This document shows, one piece after another, positions 26,991 through 35,801 of a stretch of DNA of 64,000 nucleotides (position 1 is its first letter; every line of letters begins with the position of its first letter). The DNA lies in the NCBI GenBank assembly GCA_011050685.1, contig DRFF01000143.1, forward strand, positions 37,798 through 101,797. The letters are read 5' to 3'. The notes below the pieces were generated by a model. It had not been told where the DNA came from. It ran no database searches and was given only the letters and a program-made list of their open reading frames with translations. The stretch comes from Aurantimonas coralicida (GTDB taxonomy: Bacteria; Pseudomonadota; Alphaproteobacteria; Rhizobiales; Rhizobiaceae). Made by a program: the position numbers and the translations under genes.

Positions 26991-28720
26991 GACCGTCCCT
27001 CGGGAACGTCCCCTTCGGCGGGAGGTATCAGAAAGGCGAAGTCGCAGCCCTTGTCGGCCTGCAGGACCGATTCGAGAAACAGCCGCTTGTATCCCCTGTC
27101 CGAGCCTGGATGGCGGGGCATCCGGAATGCCTTTTGCCGGCTCTCGAGTTCGATCTCGGACACGTCGAGCGTCAGACGCCGCGTTGGCACATCCAGTTCG
27201 ATCATGTCGCCGGTGCGCACCAGCGCCAAGGGGCCACCCTCGGCGGATTCCGGTGTCACATGCAGCACGATCGTGCCGGACGCCGTCCCGCTCATTCGCG
27301 CGTCGGATATCCGGACCATGTCCTTCACGCCCGCCTTTGCGAGTTTGCGTGGAATCGGCATATATCCCGCCTCCGGCATACCGGGCGCGCCCTTCGGACC
27401 GGCGTTTTGCAAGACAAGGATATCGTCGGCTGTCACGTCGAGATCCGGACTGTCCACACGGTCGGCCATATCGGCGATCGACGAGAAGACGACGGCCCTG
27501 CCCCGGTGCGACATCAAGGCTGGGGTAGCGGCGGATTGCTTCACGATGGCGCCGCCGGGCGCGAGATTGCCCTTTAGCACGGCCATGCCGCCTTCGGGAT
27601 AAAGCGGCGCGGACAACGGCGCGACGATCGTTTGCGGCCAGCCGCCCGGCGCGGCATTGATCTCCTGGCCGAGCGTGCGCCCGGTCACCGTCAGGCAGTC
27701 GAGATGAAGATGCGGTTTCAACTCCCGCAGGATCGTGGCTAGACCGCCCGCAGCATGAAGGTCTTCCATGTAGTGTTTTCCGGAGGGCTTCAGGTCGACG
27801 AGGACAGGGACGTTTCGACCGATCCTGTCGAAGGCATCGAGATCGAGGCGGAGACAGATTCTCCCAGCCATGGCCGCGAGATGGACGATTCCGTTCGTCG
27901 AACCGCCCGTGGCCAGAAGCACCGTCAAGGCATTTTCGAACGCCTTCGCTGTCATGATCTTCTCCGGCACCAGGCCCTCTGCCGCCATCTTGACGGCGAT
28001 CGCACCGGTGCTTTCCGCGATCCGTCGACGGTCGGCCGACACGGCCGGGGCCGTGGCGCCGCCGGGAATCATCATGCCGAGCGCCTCGACGACCAGGGCC
28101 ATCGTCGAGGCCGTGCCCATGACGCCGCATGTGCCTGCGCCGGGGACAAGCTGCGAATTGACCTCGGCAATTTCATCCGCCTCGATTTCGCCGGCGCGAT
28201 ACCGTGCCCAGAATCTGCGGCAGTCGGTGCACGCCCCCACTCGCTCACCGCGATGACTGCCGGTCAACATCGGGCCCGTCACCAGTTGCACTGCGGGAAT
28301 CCCCGCGCTGGCCGCGCCCATGAGTTGCGCAGGCACCGTCTTGTCGCAACCACCGATCATCACCACGGCGTCCATGGGCTGTGCCCGGATCATCTCCTCG
28401 GTATCCATCGACATCAGATTGCGAAGGAACATGCTGGTCGGATAGGCGAAGGATTCGTGGATCGAAATCGTGGGAAAGGAAATCGGAAGCGCGCCCGCCA
28501 GCATGACGCCGCGCTCAACCGCCCTTACGAGGTCGGGAACGTTGGCGTGGCATGCGTTGTAGCCGCTCGACGTGTCGATAATCCCGACGATGGGGCGGTC
28601 CAGGGCATCGTCGGAGTAACCCATTCCCTTGATGAAAGCCTTGCGGAGGAACAGCGAGAATCCCGCGTCTCCGTAGCTCGTCAAGCCTTTCTTCAGTCCG
28701 CGTCCGTTGCCGTCAGACAT
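26987..28720 (-). CDS. IlvD/Edd-family sugar-acid dehydratase (cluster B)
   Basis: This 577-residue Fe-S dehydratase has cluster-cysteine regions IGGCDKTVPAQ, RVGACTDCRRFW and GAGTCGVMGTAST, and SDARMSGTASGTIVLHVTPESAEGG near the C-terminus. It resembles arabinonate- and other aldonate-type dehydratases more than housekeeping IlvD, including the late QADKGCDF motif. It would convert an aldonate to a 2-keto-3-deoxy acid. It is divergent from a TTT transporter with an operator-like palindrome between, and coupled to the Ldh2-type gene. The exact sugar acid cannot be read. Confidence 0.87.
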   Translation of the reverse strand: MSDGNGRGLKKGLTSYGDAGFSLFLRKAFIKGMGYSDDALDRPIVGIIDTSSGYNACHANVPDLVRAVERGVMLAGALPISFPTISIHESFAYPTSMFLRNLMSMDTEEMIRAQPMDAVVMIGGCDKTVPAQLMGAASAGIPAVQLVTGPMLTGSHRGERVGACTDCRRFWARYRAGEIEADEIAEVNSQLVPGAGTCGVMGTASTMALVVEALGMMIPGGATAPAVSADRRRIAESTGAIAVKMAAEGLVPEKIMTAKAFENALTVLLATGGSTNGIVHLAAMAGRICLRLDLDAFDRIGRNVPVLVDLKPSGKHYMEDLHAAGGLATILRELKPHLHLDCLTVTGRTLGQEINAAPGGWPQTIVAPLSAPLYPEGGMAVLKGNLAPGGAIVKQSAATPALMSHRGRAVVFSSIADMADRVDSPDLDVTADDILVLQNAGPKGAPGMPEAGYMPIPRKLAKAGVKDMVRISDARMSGTASGTIVLHVTPESAEGGPLALVRTGDMIELDVPTRRLTLDVSEIELESRQKAFRMPRHPGSDRGYKRLFLESVLQADKGCDFAFLIPPAEGDVPEGRS

Positions 28721-28774
28721 GCCGACCCCCTCTGTATTCTATCGTTTACCGGGGCAAGCAGCCAGACGTTAGCG

Positions 28775-28799
28775 ATATTGTCAACAATATATTTGACAA
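28775..28799. promoter_or_regulatory. GntR-type operator in divergent spacer
   Basis: ATATTG-TCAA-CAATAT (28775-28790) is a palindrome, and TTGTCAA (28778-28784) is repeated inverted as TTGACAA (28793-28799). The word ATTGTCAACAAT (28777-28788) occurs again, reverse-complemented, at 35790-35801. TTGT-NN-ACAA symmetry is common for GntR/FCD regulators, and such a gene lies at 31972. Confidence 0.6.
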
Positions 28800-28869
28800 C
28801 TTCGAGATACCGCCGCTATGGTCCGGCACGCGCTTGGAGGAGTGCGCCACCAACCGGGAGATCGTCCAA

Positions 28870-29844
28870 ATGAAAATGACCATTGTCGCAGCCCTCGCCG
28901 CTACCACCGCATTTGTCAGCTCCGTCCACGCCCAGCAGGCGTACGAAGCGTCGGATGAGATCAACGTCATGCAAGGGTTTAAGGCGGGCGGAGGCTCCGA
29001 CGCGCTTGCCCAGTTGGTGCAGCCATTCCTCGCCAAGGAACTCGGCGTGAATTTCGTCAACGAATACATTCCCGGTGCGACCGGTGCCATCGCGTGGACT
29101 CGCCTGGCCAAACAGGCGCCGAATGACGGCTCGGTCATCAGCATCACCAACACCCCGATGCTGACGACCAACTACATCATGAACCCCTCGATCACCTACA
29201 ACGTCGACGAGATTACACCAATCGCGAACATCGTCACGGATCCAGGCATCGCCGTCGTCGCCAAGGATAGCCCCTTCAAGACGTTCGAGGATCTCGTGAA
29301 GGCCGCGAAGGACAAGCCATCGACCGTGACGGTTGGCAATTCGGGAGTCGGTGGCGACGATTTCTTTACCTCACTGATTTTCGAGAAGGAGGCCGGCGTC
29401 AAGTTGCAGAAGGTACCGTTCCAGGGCGACGGCCCGTCGTGGACGGCCGCGATGGGAGGCAAGATCGATGCGAGCTTCACCAATGTCGGCGTCTCCTATC
29501 CGCAGATCAAGGAAGGCAATCTGCGGGCGCTGGCGGTCTTCACCGAGGAGCGCTTGCCGGAGTTGCCGGACGTCCCGACCGCGACGGAACTCGGTTACAA
29601 TCTGGTTGCCGGCTCGTCCCGCGGCTACAGCGGTCCCGGCGAATTCCCCGAGGCGGCGCGCCAGCAGTTGATCGATGGGCTGCAAAGGGTCGTCGACAAT
29701 CCCGATTTCCAGAAGGCAGCCGCGGCACAGGCGATGAACATCGATTTCATTCCCGGCGACGCGTATCGCGACTACCTGAAGAAGCAGGAAGGCGAATACG
29801 AAGTGATCTGGAACGATATCAAAGACGAAGTTCAGGCCAAATAG
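28870..29844 (+). CDS. Tripartite tricarboxylate transporter (TTT) substrate-binding protein
   Basis: This 324-residue Bug/TctC-family periplasmic protein has the signal peptide MKMTIVAALAATTAFVSSVHAQ. The core has INVMQGFKAGGGSDALAQLVQPFLAKELGVNFVNEYIPGATG, the diagnostic loop that holds a carboxylate, and GVGGDDFFTSLIFEKEAG. Start 28870, with GGAG upstream, is preferred over 28834. It would deliver a carboxylate (tricarboxylate, hydroxyacid or aromatic acid) to the TctAB proteins encoded next. Confidence 0.9.
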   Translation: MKMTIVAALAATTAFVSSVHAQQAYEASDEINVMQGFKAGGGSDALAQLVQPFLAKELGVNFVNEYIPGATGAIAWTRLAKQAPNDGSVISITNTPMLTTNYIMNPSITYNVDEITPIANIVTDPGIAVVAKDSPFKTFEDLVKAAKDKPSTVTVGNSGVGGDDFFTSLIFEKEAGVKLQKVPFQGDGPSWTAAMGGKIDASFTNVGVSYPQIKEGNLRALAVFTEERLPELPDVPTATELGYNLVAGSSRGYSGPGEFPEAARQQLIDGLQRVVDNPDFQKAAAAQAMNIDFIPGDAYRDYLKKQEGEYEVIWNDIKDEVQAK

Positions 29845-29857
29845 GAACCCACGGGGC

Positions 29858-29875
29858 GCGGGGCTGCGGCCCCGC
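29858..29875 (+). promoter_or_regulatory. GC hairpin between TctC-type and TctB-type genes
   Basis: GCGGGGC, a TGCG loop and GCCCCGC form a 7-bp stem in the 57-bp spacer, followed by TTCCT rather than a U-run. It probably allows higher levels of the binding-protein message. Confidence 0.5.
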
Positions 29876-29901
29876 TTCCTCCAACCGCCAGGAACCCCGC
29901 C

Positions 29902-30348
29902 ATGGGCCGCATTCTCGTCGCCCTCTCCGCGATCGCGCTCGTCCTGTTCTTCTGGAACGAGGCCTCCGGCTATCCGAGGCAGGCGGCGCATCTGCCTGTC
30001 CTTCTCGGCTGGGTGGTCATGTCGCTGGCGATCCTCGCCATCATCCAGGTCGCTGCGGGCTGGCGAAAGCAAAAGCTGGCGGGAACGCTGGTTCTGTTGC
30101 CGAAACAGAATTGGCGAGAACTTGCCCTCGGTGCCGGCTTTCTGGGTCTGATCATCGTGTACGCGTGGAGTATCGCCTATGTCGGTTATCTCATCGCGAC
30201 TCCGGCTTTCCTGTTGATTCCGTTGCTGGCTCTGCGGCCGGTCGGATGGATCGCGATATTGCTGACGACAGTGCTTGTCACCGGCGCGATCTGGGGCGTC
30301 TTCGTTTACTTCCTGAATTTGTCCATTCCCCTCACCCCGGCGATCTGA
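29902..30348 (+). CDS. tctB: TTT transporter small membrane subunit (TctB)
   Basis: This 148-residue protein has four hydrophobic segments (ILVALSAIALVLFFW; LLGWVVMSLAILAIIQV; LGAGFLGLIIVYAWSIAYVGYLIATPAFLLIPLLAL; ILLTTVLVTGAIWGVFVYFL), the usual size and topology of TctB. Identification rests on topology and on lying between a TctC-type and a TctA gene. It supports the large TctA channel. Confidence 0.85.
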   Translation: MGRILVALSAIALVLFFWNEASGYPRQAAHLPVLLGWVVMSLAILAIIQVAAGWRKQKLAGTLVLLPKQNWRELALGAGFLGLIIVYAWSIAYVGYLIATPAFLLIPLLALRPVGWIAILLTTVLVTGAIWGVFVYFLNLSIPLTPAI

Positions 30349-30358
30349 AAGCCCCGTG

Positions 30359-31909
30359 ATGACCGAATCTTTTCTCTGGGTCGGGCTTGCCAACGTCGTC
30401 GAGCCAATCAATCTTCTGGCGATCCTGGCCGGGACGCTTATCGGCATGTTCATTGGGGCGATGCCGGGTCTTTCGGCGACGATGGCGATCGCGCTTCTGC
30501 TTCCGCTCACCTATTCCCTTCGACCCGAGACCGGCCTTGCGATGCTGGCTTCGCTCTATCTCGCGGCCATGTACGGTGGCTCGATCGCTGCAATTCTGCT
30601 ACGTACGCCCGGCACGCCGGCGGCGGCCGCGACCGTGCTTGACGGCTATCCGATGGCGCAGAAGGGTGAAGCCGGGCGGGCCTTGGGCCTGTCATTAACG
30701 GCCTCGCTGATCGGCGGCGTCATATCCTCGATCGTTCTCCTGACCGTCGCGCCGCTACTCGGGCGCATCGTCCTCAACTTCGGGCCGGTGGAGATTTTCG
30801 CGGTCGCGGTTCTCGGAATTACAATCATCGGCTCGCTCTCGCAGGGTTCGGCGATTCTCGGCCTGATGTCCGGTGCGATCGGTCTTCTGATTTCCATGGT
30901 CGGGATGGACCTGACGACCGGTACACCGCGTTTCACCTTCGGGATCCTGGATCTTTTCGGCGGCGTCAATTTCACGGTCGCGCTGATTGGGCTATTCTCG
31001 ATCCCCCAGGCCGTCCGACTGATCGTCATGGGCCAGGCGAACGCCGGTGATCGCATCTCCAACGTTCGCGACCGGATGCTGCCCACAGGTCGCCAGTTTC
31101 TCGAGATGCTTCCGAACAGTCTGCGCTCCAGCGTCATCGGCGTCTTCACCGGCCTGATCCCCGGCACCGGAGGCGATACGGCGTCCTGGTTCGCCTATAA
31201 CGAGGCCAAACGCTTCTCCAAGCACAAGGCGAAGTTCGGAACCGGTTACCCGGCCGGAATCGTGGCCCCCGAGGCCGCCAACAATGCCGTCGTCGGCGGC
31301 GCCCTTATCCCGACGATCGCGCTGGGCATTCCCGGATCGTCGGCGACGGCCGTTCTACTTGGCGGCCTGATGGTGCATGGGATTCTTCCTGGGCCGACGC
31401 TCATGACGGAATATGGCGATGTCACCTACACGCTGTTGTGGGCGGTCATGTTCGCCAACATCGCGTTGTTCCTCGTAGGATTGCTCTTCACGCGCGCCTG
31501 CGTCGCGGTCACGAAGATACCCAACAGGGTGGTCGGGCCGGTAATCGTCGTTCTTTCGGTGATCGGCGCGTTCGCGATCAACAATTCGGTGTTCGACATC
31601 GGTCTGATGATCGCCTTCGGCATCGTCGGTCTCGCGTTCGACCAATTCCAGATTCCGACGCCGCCGCTGGTGATCGGGCTCATCCTCGGCCCGATCCTCG
31701 ATACCACGCTACAGCAGTCCCTGTTGATTGGTGCGGGCAGTTGGTGGATTTTCCTCGAAAACCCGATCTCGGCTACGCTTCTCGCCGTCGCGCTCCTTTC
31801 CGTGCTTCAGGCAACCCCGTTTTTCGGTTCGCTCGCGCGGGTCTTCCGGAAGCCGAGGGCCGAGGGCGCCGAATCCGCAGGGGGCGACATGGCGGGAAGT
31901 CGCGAGTAG
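30359..31909 (+). CDS. tctA: TTT transporter large permease (TctA)
   Basis: This protein of about 516 residues and roughly 12 membrane segments shows the TctA signature: GMFIGAMPGLSATMAIALLLPLTY, then YGGSIAAILLRTPGTPAAAAT and the second repeat TGLIPGTGGDTASWFAYNEAKRFSK plus ALGIPGSSATAVLLGGLMVHG. ATG 30359 is used; GTG 30356 directly precedes it. It is in operon with tctC and tctB and is followed by the GntR gene. Confidence 0.92.
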   Translation: MTESFLWVGLANVVEPINLLAILAGTLIGMFIGAMPGLSATMAIALLLPLTYSLRPETGLAMLASLYLAAMYGGSIAAILLRTPGTPAAAATVLDGYPMAQKGEAGRALGLSLTASLIGGVISSIVLLTVAPLLGRIVLNFGPVEIFAVAVLGITIIGSLSQGSAILGLMSGAIGLLISMVGMDLTTGTPRFTFGILDLFGGVNFTVALIGLFSIPQAVRLIVMGQANAGDRISNVRDRMLPTGRQFLEMLPNSLRSSVIGVFTGLIPGTGGDTASWFAYNEAKRFSKHKAKFGTGYPAGIVAPEAANNAVVGGALIPTIALGIPGSSATAVLLGGLMVHGILPGPTLMTEYGDVTYTLLWAVMFANIALFLVGLLFTRACVAVTKIPNRVVGPVIVVLSVIGAFAINNSVFDIGLMIAFGIVGLAFDQFQIPTPPLVIGLILGPILDTTLQQSLLIGAGSWWIFLENPISATLLAVALLSVLQATPFFGSLARVFRKPRAEGAESAGGDMAGSRE

Positions 31910-31971
31910 AAGCACCGGGCAACGATCCGCTGTCGAAATGTCGGCCACGACCCGAAATGAGGCCTGCAGTC

Positions 31972-32691
31972 ATGTCCAGTATTGCCGATTCCGAAAGCCG
32001 TCGAGCCGAAGCAGTGTCCGTGCCGGCCGGCAGCGGCCGCCTGAACGGTGAGGACATCTCCATGGAGATCGCTGCCGCGCTGGAGGAGGAGATCGTCTTC
32101 GGAAGGCTCCACCCGCGCGAGCGCCTGATCGAGGAGGAACTTGCAAGCCGTTTCGAAGCCAAGCGCCATATCGTGCGCCAAGCGCTGGTCGAGCTCGAGC
32201 GGCTCGGCCTGGTCGAACGGGTCCGAAATCGCGGCGCCGTCGTCCGGCTCTACAGCGCCGAGGAGGTCGAGGATATCAATGCCGTTCGCGAGCTTCTGGA
32301 AGCCCATGCGGCGTCGCTGATACCGTTACCGCTGTCGTCGGGTGCCATTGCCGTACTCGCGGCGATCCAGGAGCGACACGCGCGCGCGATCCAGGAGAGC
32401 GATCGCCGTGGCGTGTTCCGGACCAACATCGAGTTTCACAAGATCCTGTTCGCCCATTGCGGCAATGCCGCGCTGATCGAGGCGATCAACAGCTTCGCCC
32501 AGAAGTCGCACGCCTATCGCTCCATTTTCGTCAACGACGCCGGCTATCTCCACTGGGCCGCCGACGCCCATCTTGCCATGATCGACGCTCTGAAAAGGGG
32601 AGACCGCGACGAACTGGTCTCGCTTTGCCGGTCCCACCTCGCACCAGCGAAAAACCGCTATATCGAGATGTTCCGATCCCGCTTCACCTGA
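31972..32691 (+). CDS. GntR-family regulator with FCD domain
   Basis: This 239-residue protein has an N-terminal winged HTH (ISMEIAAALEEEIVFGRLHPRERLIEEELASRF then KRHIVRQALVELERLGLVERVRNRGAVVRL). A helical FCD ligand domain follows, with metal- or ligand-binding histidines in NIEFHKILF, ADAHLAMI and CRSHLAPA. It lies at the end of the tctCBA operon and is the best candidate to bind the ATTGTCAACAAT sites at 28777 and 35790, and so to repress transporter, dehydratase and enolase genes until the substrate appears. Confidence 0.9.
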   Translation: MSSIADSESRRAEAVSVPAGSGRLNGEDISMEIAAALEEEIVFGRLHPRERLIEEELASRFEAKRHIVRQALVELERLGLVERVRNRGAVVRLYSAEEVEDINAVRELLEAHAASLIPLPLSSGAIAVLAAIQERHARAIQESDRRGVFRTNIEFHKILFAHCGNAALIEAINSFAQKSHAYRSIFVNDAGYLHWAADAHLAMIDALKRGDRDELVSLCRSHLAPAKNRYIEMFRSRFT

Positions 32692-32703
32692 TCGGAGCCG
32701 ACG

Positions 32704-32898
32704 TCAGCAGGCGAAGGCGCGCATCGCCTCCGCGAGCTTGCGGTCCCGCTCCGCGGCGATTACCTCGACACTGCGCGTTCCTGCCTCATCGAGCACCCCA
32801 TCCGATATCCGGGCTTTCAAGGCGCTTGTAAGCGCGGGGTTTCCCAGGGTGTCCCACCGACGCACCTGACTATCCCCGAGGTGCTCCAGATAATATTA
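32704..32898 (-). pseudogene. In-frame C-terminal tail of 3-hydroxyacyl-CoA dehydrogenase-like gene beyond a premature TAA
   Basis: Directly after the TAA at 32896-32898 the same frame stays open for 63 codons to a TGA at 32704. It reads YYLEHLGDSQVRRWDTLG and later VEVIAAERDRKLAEAM, the expected C-terminus of this family (GGI-E-YYLEHLGDSQ in relatives, from memory). A single GAA to TAA change would explain the stop. The tail shows no other lesion, so the mutation is recent, a sequencing error, or read through. Confidence 0.75.
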
Positions 32899-33630
32899 AA
32901 TACCGCCGGCGCCACCGCCGACGTGATAGGTCATGTGCGGCCCCATCGTCGCCCAACGCAACCCCGGGCCATTGACGACCGCGGCATCGATATCCGCCAC
33001 CGTGGCGATCCCCTGCTCCACGAGATACACCGCCTCGCGCCATAGGGCCGCCGACAGCCGGCCCGCGATATGACCCTCGATCTCACGGGCGAGGCGCACC
33101 GGCTTCTTGCCGATGAATGTATAAAATTCCATCGCGCGATCGAGGATGGCGGACTCGGTCAGATCCCCGCCCGATATCTCGACCAGCGGCATCAGGTGCG
33201 GCGGGTTGATAGGATGGGCAGCGATCACCCGGCCTGGCTTGCGGCACGCGCTCTGGATATCCGACACCTTCAGCGCCGTCGTCGACGACGCCAGGATCGT
33301 GTCTGGTCCGACGAACGCTTCGATCGCGGCGAAGGTGGCCCGCTTAAGCTCGATCCGCTCGGGAATGTTTTCCTGCACCAGCCCGACTCCCGCCAGTTCC
33401 GGGCCGGGACTGGCGGCGAACTGGACCTGGTCGGTGTCGATCAGCGCCGTGGCCGGAATGAGTCCGGACGCCTTCAACGCGTCCGTCATCCGCGCGACGG
33501 TCGTCCGCAGCCGGCGTGCCGCGGTGGGATCTGGATCGACAGCCACGACCGCAATTCCCTTCGCCAGAAAAAGTGCGATCCAAGCCGAACCGATGACGCC
33601 TGTTCCGATGACGGCGGCCTTATCGATCAT
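32896..33630 (-). CDS. 3-hydroxyacyl-CoA dehydrogenase / L-gulonate dehydrogenase-like protein, truncated
   Basis: This Rossmann-fold NAD enzyme is 244 residues as read, and about 309 if the TAA at 32896-32898 is ignored. It starts MIDKAAVIGTGVIGSAWIALFLAKG (GxGxxG), with ASSTTALKVSDIQ and AAHPINPPHLMPLVEISGGDLT (catalytic His region), and ends GPHMTYHVGGGAGGI. The family includes lambda-crystallin/L-gulonate 3-dehydrogenase, carnitine dehydrogenase and other 3-hydroxyacid enzymes that lack CoA dependence. The missing end holds part of the dimer-forming helical domain. Start 33630 overlaps the upstream gene stop by 11 nt. Confidence 0.8.
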   Translation of the reverse strand: MIDKAAVIGTGVIGSAWIALFLAKGIAVVAVDPDPTAARRLRTTVARMTDALKASGLIPATALIDTDQVQFAASPGPELAGVGLVQENIPERIELKRATFAAIEAFVGPDTILASSTTALKVSDIQSACRKPGRVIAAHPINPPHLMPLVEISGGDLTESAILDRAMEFYTFIGKKPVRLAREIEGHIAGRLSAALWREAVYLVEQGIATVADIDAAVVNGPGLRWATMGPHMTYHVGGGAGGI

Positions 33631-34519
33631 CGGTCTGTCCTGTCTGGAAGTCTCTGAGATAGGCAATCAGTTCGCGCAGGCGCCGCGCGGCGTTCTCAAT
33701 CGCGCCCGGCGCGTCGCGTCCGGTCCAGTCGTAGAAGCCCCGCCCGGCTTTCGCCCCGGTCTCCCCCCGTGCCAGCATCGCCTGGACGTCGGCGTTTGGA
33801 GCCGGGTCGTGGCAAAGGTCCGGCACGATGGTCCGCTGCGCGAGAATATGTCCGGTGAGGCCACCGAGATCCTTCTGCTCAATGAGACCGGAGACGCACA
33901 TGCGCGGCCCAAGCAGCCACCGCGCAGCCCGGTCGATGTCCTGCGGTCCGGCGAGCCCCTCCGACATCAGATGATAAGCCTCGTGCAGGATCGCATGTTG
34001 CAGGCGGTTGACCACGGCGCCGGGCACTGGCCGTGGGACGACGAGACTATCCCGACCGGTAGCGGCCAGAAGATCGAGTGCGACGCTCAGGCTCTCGTCG
34101 GAGGTTTGCGCGACGCGCACCGTTTCGACGAGCGGGAGCGCACCCGCCGGATGGAACCAGTGGATGCCCAGAAACCGATCCGGGCGCTCCAACCGGTCGG
34201 CGATCTCCTGGAGTGGAAGTCCGGACGTGTTCGACGCCATGACCGGCAGCGAGGCGCCGTACAGCCTCTCGACCGACAGGAATACGCCGATTTTCAGTTG
34301 CATCTCCTCCGGCACCGCCTCGACGATCATGCACGGCGGATCGCGAGGAAGCTCCGAAACCAACTCGACCCCCGTCTCGACAAGCCCCGCACGGGACGGA
34401 TCTCGCGACACGAGAATGGTCGGAATGCCGCCCTGGGCGAATGTCCCGGCAATGGCTTTGCCCATCGTCCCGGCGCCGATAACGGCAACGCGGGCCTTCG
34501 CTTGCGGTTCGTGGGACAT
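33620..34519 (-). CDS. 3-hydroxyacyl-CoA dehydrogenase family protein, second copy
   Basis: This 299-residue NAD-binding enzyme has VAVIGAGTMGKAIAGTFAQGG (GxGxxG), MIVEAVPEEMQLK, ASNTSGLPLQEI and FLGIHWFHPAGALPLVETV (catalytic His), then a helical C-terminal domain ending GAKAGRGFYDW. It is only distantly similar to the next gene and so probably acts on a different hydroxyacid. Start 34519 (MSHEPQAK) is chosen, since the longer ORF adds a basic tail. It lies between the enolase-superfamily gene and the truncated paralogue, in one operon. Confidence 0.85.
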   Translation of the reverse strand: MSHEPQAKARVAVIGAGTMGKAIAGTFAQGGIPTILVSRDPSRAGLVETGVELVSELPRDPPCMIVEAVPEEMQLKIGVFLSVERLYGASLPVMASNTSGLPLQEIADRLERPDRFLGIHWFHPAGALPLVETVRVAQTSDESLSVALDLLAATGRDSLVVPRPVPGAVVNRLQHAILHEAYHLMSEGLAGPQDIDRAARWLLGPRMCVSGLIEQKDLGGLTGHILAQRTIVPDLCHDPAPNADVQAMLARGETGAKAGRGFYDWTGRDAPGAIENAARRLRELIAYLRDFQTGQTDDR

Positions 34520-34581
34520 GGCGTCCTTCGTTGATGCTTCGGATCGGCGCGGCGACCCACGCCGGTGTTTGGCGGCAGCTG

Positions 34582-35712
34582 TCAGGCCCAATCGTCGAGC
34601 GCGAAGGCGTTCAACGCCTTTTCATCGAAGTTGAAACCAAGCCCTGGATCCGCAGGCAGCAGCAGGCGCCCCGCCTTGGTTTCGAGTTGTCTGTCGATCA
34701 GCCTGCGGAAATTCAGCACCTGGTCGTCCGGGAAGTACTCGACGAACTGGCCATTGGGAGCCGACCCGACAAGATGGACGTGAAGATCGTGAAACCAGTG
34801 GGGGCAGAGATTGATCCCGTAGCTGGCGGCGGTCGCTCCGATGCGGCGGTATTCGCTGATGCCTCCGCAAACCGCCGCATCGGTCTGCAGAATGGCCGCC
34901 GCTTCCTGGTCGAGGAGTTCCTTGAAACGCCAGCGTCCAGCTTCGATCTCGCCCGTCGCGACCGGGACCCGTGTCCGCTGGGCAAGCCTCGCATGGTTCG
35001 CGATGTCATCCGGAGAGAAGGGTTCTTCGATCCAATAGGGATCATAAGGCTCGTAGCGATCCATGTATTGCAAGGCCGTCGGGAGGTCGCGCCAGGCGTT
35101 GTTCGCATCGAGCATCAGCAGAACGTCCGGTCCGATCGCCTCGCGAGCCGCAGCGATGCGCGCCTCCTCGCCGCTCGGATCGAGGCGACCGACCTTCATC
35201 TTCACCGCCTTGAAGCCCATCGCGACATAGGACGCCATTTCCTCGCCGAGAGCCTGTGGTGACTTTCCATCCAGATAGTAACCGCCCGAGGCATAGGCCG
35301 GCACGCTTTCCTCATGAAAGCCGCCGAGGAATCGATGAAGCGGCATACCGGCGACGCGGGCGTTGCGGTCCCATAACGCAATATCAACGATCGAGATCGC
35401 GCGCATCACCGAACCCGTGCGCCCCTGGATGATGCTCGCGAAATACATCCGGTTCCAAAGGCCCTCGACACACGTCGCGTCGGCGCCCTTGAGCAGAGGC
35501 GCGAATAGTTCGCGCACCGCCCTGGTCACGATCGAACCCGCGTCGCTGCCACCGTAGCAAAAGCCGATGCCCTGCCCGCCGTCTTCGGTCGTGACGCGGG
35601 CTATCGCATAATCGCGATGATGCACCTGGCGGGTCGAAAACGACGTCGGAACGTCGAGCGGCACGCGGATCGTCCGTGCCTCGATGGAACGTATCGTCGA
35701 TGATCTGGCCAT
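34582..35712 (-). CDS. Mandelate racemase/muconate lactonizing (enolase superfamily) enzyme
   Basis: This 376-residue protein has the capping N-terminal domain and TIM-barrel C-terminal domain. Likely acid-base lysines are Lys171 and Lys173 (KAVKMKVGR). Metal ligands are Asp202 (MLDANNAW), Glu229 (WIEEPF) and Glu255 (ATGEIEAG), and a histidine is at CPHWFHDLH (about 305-311). This set allows either racemisation or dehydration of a sugar acid. Context (HAD-like enzymes, GntR-type site upstream) suggests an aldonate or related hydroxyacid. It is the first gene of its operon. Confidence 0.87.
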   Translation of the reverse strand: MARSSTIRSIEARTIRVPLDVPTSFSTRQVHHRDYAIARVTTEDGGQGIGFCYGGSDAGSIVTRAVRELFAPLLKGADATCVEGLWNRMYFASIIQGRTGSVMRAISIVDIALWDRNARVAGMPLHRFLGGFHEESVPAYASGGYYLDGKSPQALGEEMASYVAMGFKAVKMKVGRLDPSGEEARIAAAREAIGPDVLLMLDANNAWRDLPTALQYMDRYEPYDPYWIEEPFSPDDIANHARLAQRTRVPVATGEIEAGRWRFKELLDQEAAAILQTDAAVCGGISEYRRIGATAASYGINLCPHWFHDLHVHLVGSAPNGQFVEYFPDDQVLNFRRLIDRQLETKAGRLLLPADPGLGFNFDEKALNAFALDDWA

Positions 35713-35779
35713 GCCACTTCCCCAAATGCCTAAGAACTGCTGTTCCCGCTCGCCATGGATATCGTCAGCTGCTCCGTTA

Positions 35780-35801
35780 TGTCAACATCATTGTTGACAA
35801 T
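35780..35801. promoter_or_regulatory. GntR-type operator upstream of enolase-superfamily operon
   Basis: TGTCAACA (35780-35787) and TGTTGACA (35792-35799) form an inverted repeat with a 4-nt spacer. It includes ATTGTTGACAAT (35790-35801), the exact reverse complement of the word at 28777-28788. It lies 68-89 bp before the ATG at 35712. Confidence 0.6.

Noticed and set aside
25947..28130. A 727-residue reverse-strand open frame covering the Ldh2-type gene and half the IlvD gene
   Set aside because: Only the last 347 codons look like a protein family. The upstream part is an arginine-rich shadow of the IlvD gene, and a TTG start overlapping the IlvD stop explains the real gene.
29439..30359. 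A 306-residue plus-strand frame across tctC and tctB
   Set aside because: Arg- and Ser-rich composition and overlap with two well-supported genes mark it as a shadow.
31438..32691. A longer GntR protein starting inside tctA
   Set aside because: The first 178 codons are out of frame with tctA and show no domain. ATG 31972 gives a normal GntR length.
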